Of a DNA stretch of 64,000 nt, positions 35,462 to 44,458 are shown one piece after another. This stretch comes from DYJB01 sp963777165 (GTDB taxonomy: Bacteria; Chloroflexota; Anaerolineae; Anaerolineales; E44-bin32): the NCBI GenBank assembly GCA_963777165.1, contig CAVZPO010000002.1:1-64000 (forward strand), in the 5' to 3' direction. The notes under the pieces were generated by a model, which searched no databases, had not been told where the DNA came from, and saw nothing but the letters and a program-made list of their open reading frames with translations. Every line of letters starts with the position of its first letter. Within the stretch, counting starts at the first letter, position 1. The position numbers were made by a program, and so were the translations under genes.

Positions 35462-36700
35462 ATGAACAACACATCCGATCTGCGCCGGCGGTTGAGGCAG
35501 CTTGGCCGGAGTGCGAACGCGCATGCGTCCGTCGCCGCGGCACGCGGCGCGGTCGGCGGCACGCTTGATGGTGAAGAGATCGCTACTCCGTTAGGCACCG
35601 CCTACCGGATGCAACGCTCCTACCCGTCCGACCATCAGCACGGCCCGGGGCGATTGTCCGATCTGCTGGTCTACGACGCGCTGCTTGCCTCGGATGTGGC
35701 CCGCCAGCCGGCGCTGGCCCAGGCGCGTATGGACGGGCTTCTGTTTCTCGACACGGAGACCACCGGCCTGGCCGGCGGGGCAGGCACGTTGGCCTTTCTG
35801 GTTGGCGTGGGGACCTTCACGGCCGAGGGCTTCCGCCTGCGGCAGTATTTCCTGCGCGATCCGGCCGAGGAAGCGGCGATGCTCCACGCGCTGCTCGAGG
35901 ACCTGGAGGCGGCCACCGGGCTGGTGACCTTCAATGGTCAGGCGTTCGACCTGCCGCTGCTCGAGTCGCGCTACATCGTCGGCCTGAGGCAGCGGCGCAA
36001 TCTTATGGCGGCGCCCCACCTCGATCTGCTTCACCCCTCGCGCCGGTTGTGGTCGCGTTCGCTCCCCGACTGCACGATGGGCACCATCGAGCAGCAGGTC
36101 CTGCACTTGCGCCGAACCGAGGACGACATCCCCGGAGCACTGATCCCCGGGATGTACCTGGAGTATCTTCGGACGGGCGCCACGCAGGGCATGCAGCGTG
36201 TTATTTACCACAACACCATGGACGTGCTCTCGCTGGTCGGGGTCGCCACCCAGGTGCTCGGTCGGCATCGACAGTCCGACCCGAGCCTACTCACCGCCTC
36301 CGAGGCACTGGCCGTCGGACGATGGCACCAGCAAGCGGGGCGGGTCGATCCGGCCGAACAGGCGCTGCGGTCTGCCGTCACCATGTCGGATGGGGAACTG
36401 CGCATCGAGGCGCTTCGCAGGCTGGCCGAGTATATGAAACGCGGGGGGCGTGCAGCCGAGGCGCTGGCAGCGTGGGCCGAATGGCATGACCGTGCCCCGG
36501 CGGATCCCACGCCGTGCGTGGAACTCGCCAAACACTTCGAGTGGGATGTCCGAGACGCGCATCAAGCGCTGTACTGGACCGAGGAGGCCCTTGGGGCGCT
36601 CGGCCGCTGGCCGGCGGACTGGCGACGTGACGAAGTCCTGGCGCGCCTGACACATCGACTCGAACGGCTGCAGGCCAAGAGGCTCGCGCATACGCGGTGA
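35462..36700 (+). CDS. Ribonuclease H-like (YprB-type) exonuclease domain with TPR-like tail
   Basis: A 412-residue protein. The RNase_H_2 domain (about 90-270) shows the DEDD exonuclease pattern: LFLDTETTGLAGG (Asp97, Glu99), LVTFNGQAFDLPLLESRY, LDLLHPSRRLW and YHNTMDVLSLVGVATQ. A helical C-terminus (about 285-405) resembles tetratricopeptide repeats (WHQQAGRVDPAEQALRSAVT, LAEYMKRGGRAAEALAAWAE). The architecture matches bacterial YprB-like proteins, whose substrate is not settled. The ATG at 35462 was preferred; a GTG at 35417 is the alternative. The CRP-like site upstream suggests regulated expression. Confidence 0.82.
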   Translation: MNNTSDLRRRLRQLGRSANAHASVAAARGAVGGTLDGEEIATPLGTAYRMQRSYPSDHQHGPGRLSDLLVYDALLASDVARQPALAQARMDGLLFLDTETTGLAGGAGTLAFLVGVGTFTAEGFRLRQYFLRDPAEEAAMLHALLEDLEAATGLVTFNGQAFDLPLLESRYIVGLRQRRNLMAAPHLDLLHPSRRLWSRSLPDCTMGTIEQQVLHLRRTEDDIPGALIPGMYLEYLRTGATQGMQRVIYHNTMDVLSLVGVATQVLGRHRQSDPSLLTASEALAVGRWHQQAGRVDPAEQALRSAVTMSDGELRIEALRRLAEYMKRGGRAAEALAAWAEWHDRAPADPTPCVELAKHFEWDVRDAHQALYWTEEALGALGRWPADWRRDEVLARLTHRLERLQAKRLAHTR

Positions 36701-36749
36701 ACGTGCGGGCCATACCCTTGACTACGGTGCATATCTGAGAGTTGAGTTT

Positions 36750-36858
36750 CGCCCCCTCACCCCAACCCTCTTGCCCCCAACGTCGTGGCACCTGCGGCCC
36801 TACGGGAGAGGGTGCGCGGCTCCCTCCCCGTAGGGGGAGGGCGGGTGGTGAGGGGGCG
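36750..36858. repeat. C/G-rich palindromic element, copy 3 (long form)
   Basis: Outer arms CGCCCCCTCACC (36750-36761) and GGTGAGGGGGCG (36847-36858) enclose an inner CCCTCCCCGTAGGGGGAGGG. The remaining 36859-37089 is G/C-rich with another partial copy near 37015-37045 (GGGGAGAG ... CTTCTCCCC). No gene is seen in 36701-37089. Confidence 0.55.
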
Positions 36859-37089
36859 ACAGAGTGCGGGGTGTGAAGGCGGGAGGGCGACAGGGCGAGA
36901 AGGCGAAAGGGCCGGCCGGCTCGCCAACCCTCACACTCAGCTCCTCACTATCCGTTGCGCTCCTTCCCCATCGCCTCGTTCCTGGGACCTGCGGGGGCTG
37001 CGGCCCTCCCGTGGGGAGAGCCCGGGTACTTCTCCCCGAACGGGGGAAAGTGCAGGCGAGGTTAAACGGAGTCGCCTGTCTTCGCCTTC

Positions 37090-37500
37090 CTACTGGGCTT
37101 GGCTCAGAGCGGCGGCCACTCGTTCCAGCCGGATGCGAGCCTCGGCCGCCACACTACACAAGGGGGCGTTGTCCGCCAGTGGCCCGACTGCCAGCAGCAT
37201 CTCGGGATTGACGATCGATGCCCACACCCCATCGTCCCTCTGTTCGACGACGACATTGCACGGCAGCAGCAGGCCCACCCGAGGATCATTCTCCAGCGCG
37301 CAGTGCGCCAGAGGCGGATTGCAGGCTCCCAGGATGAGGTAGGGCCTGAATTCCTTGCCCATCTTCTCCTGGAACGTGGCGCGCACATCAATACGCGTCA
37401 GCACACCGAAGCCTTCCAGCCTCAGCGCCTCGGTTACCCGCCCCTCGGCCTCGGAAAACGGGACGGAGAGTCGGATGTCATAGCCCAGGGGTTGATCCAT
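37090..37500 (-). CDS. DUF302-family protein
   Basis: A 136-residue cytosolic protein of the DUF302 family. The visible core is VTEALRLEGFGVLTRIDVRA, then LGACNPPLAHCAL and VGLLLPCNVVVEQRDDGVWA, ending in a helical tail. The LGACNP and LLPCNVVV motifs are characteristic. Function in the family is unsettled. It is 21 bases downstream of chlD on the same strand, so it is probably in the same transcript. Confidence 0.88.
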   Translation of the reverse strand: MDQPLGYDIRLSVPFSEAEGRVTEALRLEGFGVLTRIDVRATFQEKMGKEFRPYLILGACNPPLAHCALENDPRVGLLLPCNVVVEQRDDGVWASIVNPEMLLAVGPLADNAPLCSVAAEARIRLERVAAALSQAQ

Positions 37501-37521
37501 GCTTGCCTCCGTGAAGTTGGA

Positions 37522-39587
37522 CTACGCGGGGGAGGATGCGGCGTCCAGCTCCTTGCGAACAGTGCGGTAGAGATGCTCGGCCTTGAGCTCATGCAGCGTG
37601 TAGCACGGGCCGCCCAGATGTTCGGCCAGCGTACGCGCCAGACCCTGGTCGAAGGCGGCGTGCTCCATGTTGATCACCACGGTGCGCACATCTTGCGCGC
37701 AGAGCAGGTCGGCCACCTGGTGGGCTTCGTCCTGAGGCGGCAGGCTGCCCATCGAGACGTTCCCCGCGCCGTCGGTGAGCAAGATCATCAGGGGCAGGAC
37801 GTCGGGATGGACGAGCTTCTCCTGTTGCAGCGTCTCGAGGGCCAGGCGCAATCCGGCCGAGAGGGGGGTCTTGCCTCCCACGGGGATGTCGGCCAGGGCC
37901 CTTTGGGCAAGCTGCACCGAATTGGTCGGGGGCAGGACGGTCAGGGCGCGGTCCTTCTGGAAGACGATCAGGCCAACGCGATCACGGCGCTGGTAGGCAT
38001 CGGTCAGCAGCGACAGGATGGCGCCTTTGGTCGCCGACATGCGTTCGGCGACCGCCATCGACCAGGAGGCGTCGACGACGAACAGGATCAGGTTGGCAGC
38101 CTTGCGAACGCGTACCTTGCGCTGCAGATCGGAAGTCTCGATGGCGAAGGCGACCCGACGCCGCTGTTCCTGACGGTGGATCTGATGGGGCGCAGCGGCC
38201 CGCAGCGTGGCATCAAAGGCGATGTCCGACGTGACGCCGTTGGCCGGGCGGGCGGTGATGTAGCGGCCGCGCTTGCGGTCGGTGCGCGTTTGGGTGCGGC
38301 GGCCGCCCATGCGGCGCGTGATGCGGTCGAGCTGGCCCTCGAGCCGACGCGGCTGGAACGACTCGCCGGTCTTGACCTTCTCGCCGCCTTCCCACCAGTT
38401 GGATTGGAGCGAATCAACCGGCGACTGCGCCGCCGGCTCGGCCAGCCCGCGCCGCTGCTCGTCCTCGCTCGCCTCGCGGGCTACGCCACGCGGCTCACTT
38501 TTTTTTTATCGGCCGGCTGCTCTTCGGTGGACGGCTCGAACTCGTAGGCCGCGCCTACCTGTGCTTGCGCCTGGTCGATGCGGGCTTGCAGATCTTCCAG
38601 GCTGACCTCGGACTGGTGGAACGGACCGCGGCGCAGCCGATGGGGAAGCGCCAGCTCGGCAGCCAGCGCGATGTCCAGGTCGGTGATGGCCGACCGGCCT
38701 TCGAAGGCGGCCTGCGCCCGCGCCGCCTTCAGGATGACCAGGTCGGCACGGTGCCCGTCTACCTGAAGCGACGAGGTCAGCGCGGCGATGGACAGCAGAT
38801 CGCGCTTGTTATAGCTGACGTGATCGATCAGCTGTCGGGCGGCCTCGATCTTGCGCGAGAGCTCCTGCTCCTGCGGCAGCCAGGAGGCGCGGAACCCCTC
38901 CGGATCGGCCTCGAACGCCAGGTTGCGTTCAATGATCGCCACGCGGTCGGCCAGGGCGTTAAGGCCCCGAATATCGACCGACAGCGCGAAGCGGTCGAGA
39001 AGCTGAGGCCGCAGGTCGCCTTCCTCGGGGTTCATCGTGCCGACCAGGATGTAACGGGCGGGATGGGCGAAGGAGATGCCCTCCCGCTCGACGATGTTCA
39101 TGCCCAGGGCAGCCGAGTCAAGCAGCAGGTCGACGACGTGATCGTCCAGCAGGTTGACCTCGTCGATGTACAGCAGACCGCGATTGGCGGCTGCCAGCAC
39201 GCCGGCCTCGAAGCGCCGCTCGCCGCGTTTGATGGCCGCTTCGATATCGAGCGTGCCCACGACACGGTCTTCGGTGGCCGAGACGGGCAGGTCGACGAAC
39301 GACGTCCGCCGCATCTCGGTGGGGAGTTCCTCGCCGCAGGCGACGCGCTCCCGGCACTCGGTGCACCAGGTGGTCGGCTGGGCCGGGTCGCAGTCGAAAC
39401 GGCAGTCCGCGACGACCAGGACCTCGGGCAGGAGGGCGGCCAGGGCGCGGGCGGCGGTGGACTTGGCCGTGCCGCGTTCGCCGCGGATCAGTACGCCGCC
39501 GATTCGCGGGTTGACCGCGTTGAGCACCAGGGCACGACGCATGCGCTCCTGGCCGACGATGGCGGTGAATGGGTAAACCACGCTCAT
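37522..39587 (-). CDS. chlD: Magnesium/cobalt chelatase ChlD: AAA+ and VWA subunit made by -1 frameshift
   Basis: The full-length product is about 688 residues if the ribosome slips back one base at A9 (38499-38507). The AAA+ domain (1-340) matches ChlI: VGQERMRRALVLNAVNPRIG, Walker A GERGTAKST and Walker B LLYIDEVNLLDD. After the slip comes an acidic, Pro-rich linker (SEPRGVAREASEDEQRRGLA), then a von Willebrand A domain with the MIDAS motif VVDASWSM and LMILLTDGAGNVSMG. The pair powers metal insertion into tetrapyrroles with a large CobN/ChlH subunit, which is absent here. The -1 frame fits exactly; a sequencing error in the homopolymer would look the same. Confidence 0.8.
38481..38510 (-). 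promoter_or_regulatory. Slippery A9 frameshift site in chlD
   Basis: Minus-strand reading is GAT AAA AAA AAA GTG, followed by the zero-frame TAG at 38481-38483. A AAA AAA fits the X XXY YYZ heptamer, and a -1 slip enters the open VWA frame. A GC-rich segment that may pair lies just downstream. Confidence 0.65.
38481..39587 (-). CDS. Zero-frame product: ChlI-like AAA+ chelatase subunit
   Basis: Without a slip, translation ends at TAG (38481-38483) just five codons after the A9 run, giving a 368-residue protein that ends in DKKKVSRVA. That is the size and domain content of a stand-alone ChlI/BchI motor subunit: AAA+ core with Walker A near residue 38, a cysteine-bearing loop (FDCDPAQPTTWCTECRERVA) usual in ChlI, and the sensor arginine region. 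GGAG precedes the ATG at 39587. One gene could thus supply both chelatase subunits in a fixed ratio. Confidence 0.7.
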   Translation of the reverse strand: MSVVYPFTAIVGQERMRRALVLNAVNPRIGGVLIRGERGTAKSTAARALAALLPEVLVVADCRFDCDPAQPTTWCTECRERVACGEELPTEMRRTSFVDLPVSATEDRVVGTLDIEAAIKRGERRFEAGVLAAANRGLLYIDEVNLLDDHVVDLLLDSAALGMNIVEREGISFAHPARYILVGTMNPEEGDLRPQLLDRFALSVDIRGLNALADRVAIIERNLAFEADPEGFRASWLPQEQELSRKIEAARQLIDHVSYNKRDLLSIAALTSSLQVDGHRADLVILKAARAQAAFEGRSAITDLDIALAAELALPHRLRRGPFHQSEVSLEDLQARIDQAQAQVGAAYEFEPSTEEQPADKKKVSRVA

Positions 39588-39675
39588 GGGGGGCTCCGAA
39601 GGCATTATACCCCGCCGGGGCGAGGGCCCGGCCGGTGCCTGCGGGCCGTCCGTTGTCAAGACTACGGTCTACCTT

Positions 39676-39681
39676 TATAAT
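39676..39681 (+). promoter_or_regulatory. Candidate -10 (TATAAT) for the S1 protein gene
   Basis: A perfect TATAAT ending 32 bases before the ATG at 39714; leader of about 26 bases. No clear -35. Confidence 0.5.
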
Positions 39682-39713
39682 CCTCTCATCCTGATCCGGA
39701 GAAGGCGTCGTTC

Positions 39714-41081
39714 ATGGAGCAAAATCCGCAGACCATCGGGTCCGAGCCCGGCCAGCCCAAGGAATCGGGGGCGCCGGAGGTGCATCCGATGGACGCACTC
39801 CTCGGGGGAGAGTCGCTGGACATGGAGACCCCCCGCCGAGGCGAGATACGTCGAGGCACGATCGCCCGCATTTCCGACGGAGATGTCCTGGTGGACATCG
39901 GGGCGAAGTCGGAGGGAATCATCCCGGCCCGAGAGCTCGAACAGCTTCCGCCTGAAATCCGCGAGGCGCTGGCGGTGGGGTCGGAGATCAGTGTGTACGT
40001 CATCCGCGCCGGCGGGGGGGAGGACGGGTTGGTCCTCTCGCTGGCGCGCGCCGAAGAAGAGCGCGACTGGACGGATGCCGAGCGCCTGCTGGAAAGCCAG
40101 GAGACGCTGCACGGCGAGGTGGCCGGTTACAACAAGGGCGGACTGATCGTCAAACTCGGCCACCTGCGCGGGTTTATCCCGGCCTCGCAGGTCAGCCTGT
40201 CGCGGCGACGGCGCGCCGAGGGCGAGACGCCCGACAAGCGCTGGGGCAAGATGGTCGGGGAACCGATCGTGTCCAAGGTGATCGAGGTCGATCGGCGGCG
40301 CAATCGGCTGATCCTCTCGGAGCGGGCGGCGGCGCGCGAGGCGCGCAAGGTGCTCAAGGAACACCTGATTACCGAACTCAAGGCGGGAGAAATCCGCAGC
40401 GGGCACGTCATCAGCCTGGCCGATTTTGGCGCCTTCGTCGACATCGGCGGCGCGGACGGCCTGGTGCACCTGTCGGAGATCTCCTGGCGGCGAATCGCCC
40501 ACCCGAAGGACCTGCTCAAGGTCGGGCAGGAAGTGCAGGTCAAGGTGCTGGGGGTGGACCCCGATCGCAAACGCATCAGCCTGTCGATGCGCGAGCTCGA
40601 GCCCGATCCATGGCAGACGATCGCCGAGCAGTTCCGCGAGGGGCAGCTGGTGGAAGGCCAGATTACCAAGCTGACTAAGTTCGGCGCGTTCGCCACGCTG
40701 AAGGGAATGGAAGCCTACGAGATCGAAGGGCTGATCCACATCTCGGAACTCTCCGACCGCCGCGTGGAACACCCGCGCGAGGTGCTCGAAGAGGGGCAGA
40801 CCGTGTCGCTGCGGGTGATCAAGTTGGACCAGCAGCGGCGGCGCATCGGGCTGAGCCTGAAGCGGGTCGACTCGGCCGAATACGCCGAGATGGACTGGCA
40901 ATCGGCGATGCGCGACTTGAGCGACGACGAGCCCCGCCCGGCGCCCGACGCGGTGGAGGATTTCGACGCCGACCTGGAGGCGGAAGCTCCGCTCGAAGCG
41001 GATAGCCCTCCGGAGCCGGAAACCCTTCCCGAGCCGGAAAAGCCTCCCGAGCCGGAGGAAGAGACCCATCCGGCGGCCTAG
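39714..41081 (+). CDS. rpsA: S1 RNA-binding domain protein (ribosomal protein S1 homolog)
   Basis: A 455-residue protein with four S1 OB-fold repeats at about 43-110, 125-200, 225-295 and 310-390. Each carries the S1 pattern, for example LVDIGAKSEGIIPARELEQL, GLIVKLGHLRGFIPASQV and GAFVDIGGADGLVHLSEISW. The C-terminal about 60 residues are an acidic, Pro-rich tail. Four-repeat S1 proteins occur in many non-proteobacteria and are taken to aid mRNA binding at the 30S subunit; whether this one is a true ribosomal component is inferred. A GGAGAAGG precedes the ATG. A strong terminator follows, so it is monocistronic. Confidence 0.85.
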   Translation: MEQNPQTIGSEPGQPKESGAPEVHPMDALLGGESLDMETPRRGEIRRGTIARISDGDVLVDIGAKSEGIIPARELEQLPPEIREALAVGSEISVYVIRAGGGEDGLVLSLARAEEERDWTDAERLLESQETLHGEVAGYNKGGLIVKLGHLRGFIPASQVSLSRRRRAEGETPDKRWGKMVGEPIVSKVIEVDRRRNRLILSERAAAREARKVLKEHLITELKAGEIRSGHVISLADFGAFVDIGGADGLVHLSEISWRRIAHPKDLLKVGQEVQVKVLGVDPDRKRISLSMRELEPDPWQTIAEQFREGQLVEGQITKLTKFGAFATLKGMEAYEIEGLIHISELSDRRVEHPREVLEEGQTVSLRVIKLDQQRRRIGLSLKRVDSAEYAEMDWQSAMRDLSDDEPRPAPDAVEDFDADLEAEAPLEADSPPEPETLPEPEKPPEPEEETHPAA

Positions 41082-41091
41082 TTGACGCCGG

Positions 41092-41125
41092 GGGCCGGGC
41101 CGACACGGCCCGGCCCTTTTGTTTT
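41092..41125 (+). terminator. Intrinsic terminator after the S1 gene
   Basis: Perfect 10-bp stem GGGCCGGGCC / GGCCCGGCCC with GACAC loop, followed by TTTTGTTTT, ten bases after the stop codon. Confidence 0.9.
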
Positions 41126-41173
41126 CCAACGCAACGCTAACGCAGCCGGCGGTAATGGACGTCCTTTGTTTGG

Positions 41174-41179
41174 TAGAAT
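41174..41179 (+). promoter_or_regulatory. Candidate -10 (TAGAAT) for clpC
   Basis: TAGAAT predicts a transcript start near 41186, right at an upstream in-frame ATG (41185), and about 41 bases before the preferred GTG start at 41227. Confidence 0.4.
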
Positions 41180-41226
41180 GAGACATGTTCAGGGCGAATT
41201 GGTTGCCCGGACAGGAGGGCTGCAAC

Positions 41227-43737
41227 GTGGCCGACAAGATGGAGCGCTTCACGCAGCGTGCCCGGCGGGTGTTGAGCCTGGCGCACGAAGAAGCGGAGCG
41301 GATGCATCACAACTACATCGGCACGGAGCACTTGCTGCTCGGCCTGATGCGCGAGGAAGGCGGCGTGGCGGGACGCGTCATGCGCGAGCTTGGGCTGGAC
41401 ACGGCGCGCGTCAAGGAGATGGTTGAGCGTTTGACCGGGATTGGGCGGCAGGGCGGCGGTCACGTCGAGCTCTCGCCCGGGACCGAACAGGTGCTGCAGT
41501 ACGCCATCGAGGAAGCCCGCCGCATGGGCCATCACTACATCGGCACCGAGCACCTGTTGCTCGGGCTGGTGCGCCAGGGGGAGGGCGTCGGGATCGAGGT
41601 TTTGCGTCGGCTGGGGATCACGCCGGAACAGGTTCGCCGGCAGACCCGTCGTGTGCTGCAGGAAAGCCCGGCGCAGCCGCCTCAGAAGGCCGCCCAGGCG
41701 GTATCCGCCTCGCGGTCGAAAGACAAGGAAGCCAAGACGCCGCTGGTCGACCAGTTGGCGACCGATTTGACCGCCCTGGCCGAAGAGGGCAAGCTGGACC
41801 CGGTCATCGGCCGGCAGATGGAGATCGAGCGGGTCATCCAGATCCTGGCCCGGCGGACGAAGAACAATCCGGCGCTGATCGGCGAGCCGGGGGTGGGCAA
41901 GACGGCGATCGTCGAGGGCCTGGCGCAGCGGATCGTCGCCGGCGACACGCCGGAGCCGCTGCTCGGAAAGCGAGTCCTGCAGCTGGACGTCGGGTCGCTG
42001 GTGGCGGGGACGATGTACCGCGGCCAGTTCGAGGAACGGCTGAAGCGCGTGATCGACGAGCTCAAGACGGCGCATGCCATTCTGTTCATCGATGAAGTCC
42101 ACATGCTGGTGGGGGCCGGCTCGGCCGGCTCGTCGGTGGACGCCGCCAACATCCTCAAGCCGGCGCTGTCGCGCGGCGAGCTGCAGGTCATCGGCGCCAC
42201 AACCCTCGACGAGTACCGCAAACACATCGAGAGCGATGCCGCTCTGGAACGGCGCTTCCAGCCGGTCACGGTTGAAGAGCCGTCGATCGAGGAGACGATC
42301 CAGATTCTGCACGGCGTGCGCAAGCCGTACGAGGAGCACCACAAGCTGATCATCACCGACGAGGCGCTCGAGGCGGCGGCGCTGCTCTCGTCGCGCTACG
42401 TCAGCGAACGGTTCCTGCCCGACAAGGCGATCGATTTGATCGACGAGACCTCGTCGCGCGTGCGCATGTACAAGAGCCCGGCGGCCAAGACGCTGCGCCT
42501 GGCGATGGACGAGCTGAAGGCCGCCCGTCAGGCGCACGCCCAGGCGGTGGAGGAAGCGCGCTTCGACGACGCCCAGGAGTTGGTGACGCGCGAGGCGGAC
42601 CTGGAAGAGAAGCTCAGCCAATTGCGCGCCGGCTGGGAGCGAAACGAGGACAGCCCGAAGGTGACGGCGGAAGACATCGCTGAGGTCGTGTCCATGTGGA
42701 CCGGCGTGCCGGTGACGCAGATCGCGCAGGAAGAATCCGTCCGCCTGCTGCTGATGGAGTCGGCACTGCACGAGCGCATCATCGGGCAGGACGAGGCGAT
42801 CGAGATGATCTCGAAGGCCGTGCGCCGCGCCCGGGCGGGCCTCAAGGACCCCAAGCGGCCGATCGGGTCGTTCGTCTTTCTGGGGCCGACGGGCGTCGGG
42901 AAGACCGAGCTCACCAAGGCGCTGGCGGAATTCATCTTCGGCACCGAGGACGCGCTGGTGCAGATTGACATGTCCGAGTTCATGGAACGCCACTCCGTCA
43001 GCCGGCTGGTGGGTGCGCCCCCGGGGTATGTGGGGTACGAAGATGCCGGACAACTGACGGAAGCGCTGCGCCGGCGGCCGTACTCGATCGTGGTCTTCGA
43101 TGAGATCGAGAAGGCCCATCCGGAAGCGCACAACATGCTGCTGCAGATCATGGAGGAAGGACACCTCTCGGACGCCCGCGGGCGCAAGGTCGACTTCCGC
43201 AACGCCATCATCGTCATGACCTCGAACGTCGGCGCCGAGCTGATCCGCAAGACCACCCAGCTGGGGTTCGCCTTGCCGCGGGACGAGGCCACCGACCAGC
43301 GTCTGGCCTATGACGACATGCGCAAGACCCTCACCGAAGCGCTGCGCAAGGTCTTTCGACCCGAGTTCCTCAACCGGGTCGATGCCACCGTCGTCTTCCA
43401 CGCGCTGACCAAGGAGCAGATCGCCGAGATCGTCGATCTGGAGCTGGCCAAGGTCGGCCGGCGGCTGCACGACCACGCCATTCTGCTTCGGGCCTCTCCG
43501 GCGGCACGCCAGCTGCTGGCCGATCTGGGATACGACCCGGAGATGGGCGCCCGGCCGCTCAAGCGCGTGATCCAGAGCAAGGTCGAAGATCGTCTGTCCG
43601 ACGCGCTGCTTTCGGGGGAGTTCAAGAACGGGGATCGGGTGCTGGTCGACGTCGCCGATGGCGAGATCGCCCTGCGCCTGGACGAGGCCGAGCCGCAGGG
43701 CGAGGCCGAGGCGGCGCTCCCGACAGGCGACGCCTAA
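41227..43737 (+). CDS. clpC: ATP-dependent Clp protease ATP-binding subunit ClpC
   Basis: AAA+ unfoldase that feeds ClpP. From the GTG the protein is 836 residues. It has two Clp_N repeats (about 5-70 and 80-150), first Walker A GEPGVGKT at 219-226, a short middle domain containing a UVR-like EEARFDDAQELVTREADL, and a second Walker A GPTGVGKT with VVFDEIEKAHPEAHN. The short middle domain separates it from ClpB. The GTG start (VADKMERFTQRARRVLSLA) was chosen because the family begins there and GGAGG lies 7 bases upstream; an ATG at 41185 would add 14 residues. No clpP or mcsAB is in the window. Confidence 0.95.
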   Translation: MADKMERFTQRARRVLSLAHEEAERMHHNYIGTEHLLLGLMREEGGVAGRVMRELGLDTARVKEMVERLTGIGRQGGGHVELSPGTEQVLQYAIEEARRMGHHYIGTEHLLLGLVRQGEGVGIEVLRRLGITPEQVRRQTRRVLQESPAQPPQKAAQAVSASRSKDKEAKTPLVDQLATDLTALAEEGKLDPVIGRQMEIERVIQILARRTKNNPALIGEPGVGKTAIVEGLAQRIVAGDTPEPLLGKRVLQLDVGSLVAGTMYRGQFEERLKRVIDELKTAHAILFIDEVHMLVGAGSAGSSVDAANILKPALSRGELQVIGATTLDEYRKHIESDAALERRFQPVTVEEPSIEETIQILHGVRKPYEEHHKLIITDEALEAAALLSSRYVSERFLPDKAIDLIDETSSRVRMYKSPAAKTLRLAMDELKAARQAHAQAVEEARFDDAQELVTREADLEEKLSQLRAGWERNEDSPKVTAEDIAEVVSMWTGVPVTQIAQEESVRLLLMESALHERIIGQDEAIEMISKAVRRARAGLKDPKRPIGSFVFLGPTGVGKTELTKALAEFIFGTEDALVQIDMSEFMERHSVSRLVGAPPGYVGYEDAGQLTEALRRRPYSIVVFDEIEKAHPEAHNMLLQIMEEGHLSDARGRKVDFRNAIIVMTSNVGAELIRKTTQLGFALPRDEATDQRLAYDDMRKTLTEALRKVFRPEFLNRVDATVVFHALTKEQIAEIVDLELAKVGRRLHDHAILLRASPAARQLLADLGYDPEMGARPLKRVIQSKVEDRLSDALLSGEFKNGDRVLVDVADGEIALRLDEAEPQGEAEAALPTGDA

Positions 43738-43765
43738 CCCCGCGAGCGTCTCACCTGGCTTTGCC

Positions 43766-43790
43766 AAGGGCGACCCGCCGGGTCGCCCTT
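43766..43790 (+). terminator. Hairpin after clpC
   Basis: Perfect 11-bp stem AAGGGCGACCC / GGGTCGCCCTT with GCC loop, 28 bases after the stop. There is no T-tract. Confidence 0.6.
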
Positions 43791-43828
43791 GCTCATCTCG
43801 GAGCAGGTGGGGGCCCTCGTGCCTGCCC

Positions 43829-43834
43829 TATAAT
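43829..43834 (+). promoter_or_regulatory. Candidate -10 (TATAAT) for the lipoprotein gene at 43862
   Basis: A perfect TATAAT ending 27 bases before the ATG; GGAGG lies between them. Confidence 0.5.
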
Positions 43835-43861
43835 GAAGGCGTTGTGTTCACGGAGGCCCGC

Positions 43862-44362
43862 ATGCGCCCACGATCTAAGTTGCTGTGGCTGCTCTTGATC
43901 CTGGGCGGGATGCTGGCGGCGGGATGCTCGTCCCCGCCGTCGACCCCAGACGAGGCAGACACCGCGGCAGCCGAGCAGACGCTATCATCCTTCCTGGGCA
44001 TGCTTGCGGATGGCGAGTACGCCGAGGCGTCTGCGCTGTATGGCGGTCCGCTGGATTCGATGCAGATCTGGAACCCGGAGATCGAACCCGGTAACGTCGC
44101 CGGGCTGATCGGGTACGGATGCAGCAACCGTCTGCTGCAATGTCTGCCGGTTCGCTCCCTGGCGCTGGCGCAGATCACTTCGTCCGGAGAGCTGGTGTTC
44201 AACGTCGAGTTCAGCCTCCCGGACGGGTCGCAGTTCGTGCGCGGCCCCTGCTGCGGCGCGACAGCGACGGAGATGCCAAACCAATCGGAGTTCCCCTTCC
44301 GCCTCCAACCTGAGGCGGGCGGGGGGTTCTTAGTTCTCGACCTGCCGCCGTACGTCCCCTGA
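43862..44362 (+). CDS. Small lipoprotein of unknown function
   Basis: A 166-residue exported protein. The signal peptide (LLWLLLILGGMLAAGC) ends in a lipobox with Cys22, so it is predicted to be lipid-anchored outside the membrane. After a Ser/Pro/Asp-rich linker comes a domain of about 125 residues beginning TLSSFLGMLADGEYAEASAL, which looks like the NTF2/SnoaL-like helices often found in such lipoproteins. It has a cysteine pair (GCSNRLLQC) and an adjacent RGPCCGATA. GGAGG precedes the ATG. It is upstream of radA by 96 bases. No specific function is recognised. Confidence 0.65.
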   Translation: MRPRSKLLWLLLILGGMLAAGCSSPPSTPDEADTAAAEQTLSSFLGMLADGEYAEASALYGGPLDSMQIWNPEIEPGNVAGLIGYGCSNRLLQCLPVRSLALAQITSSGELVFNVEFSLPDGSQFVRGPCCGATATEMPNQSEFPFRLQPEAGGGFLVLDLPPYVP

Positions 44363-44458
44363 AATCGGCCCGCCGGGCGATGCGGGTGACCCATCTCACG
44401 GGCCCCGCCGGTTGCGGTGGCGCTGACGTGTCGGCCGGCGGCCATGGGAGTTCTCGGG

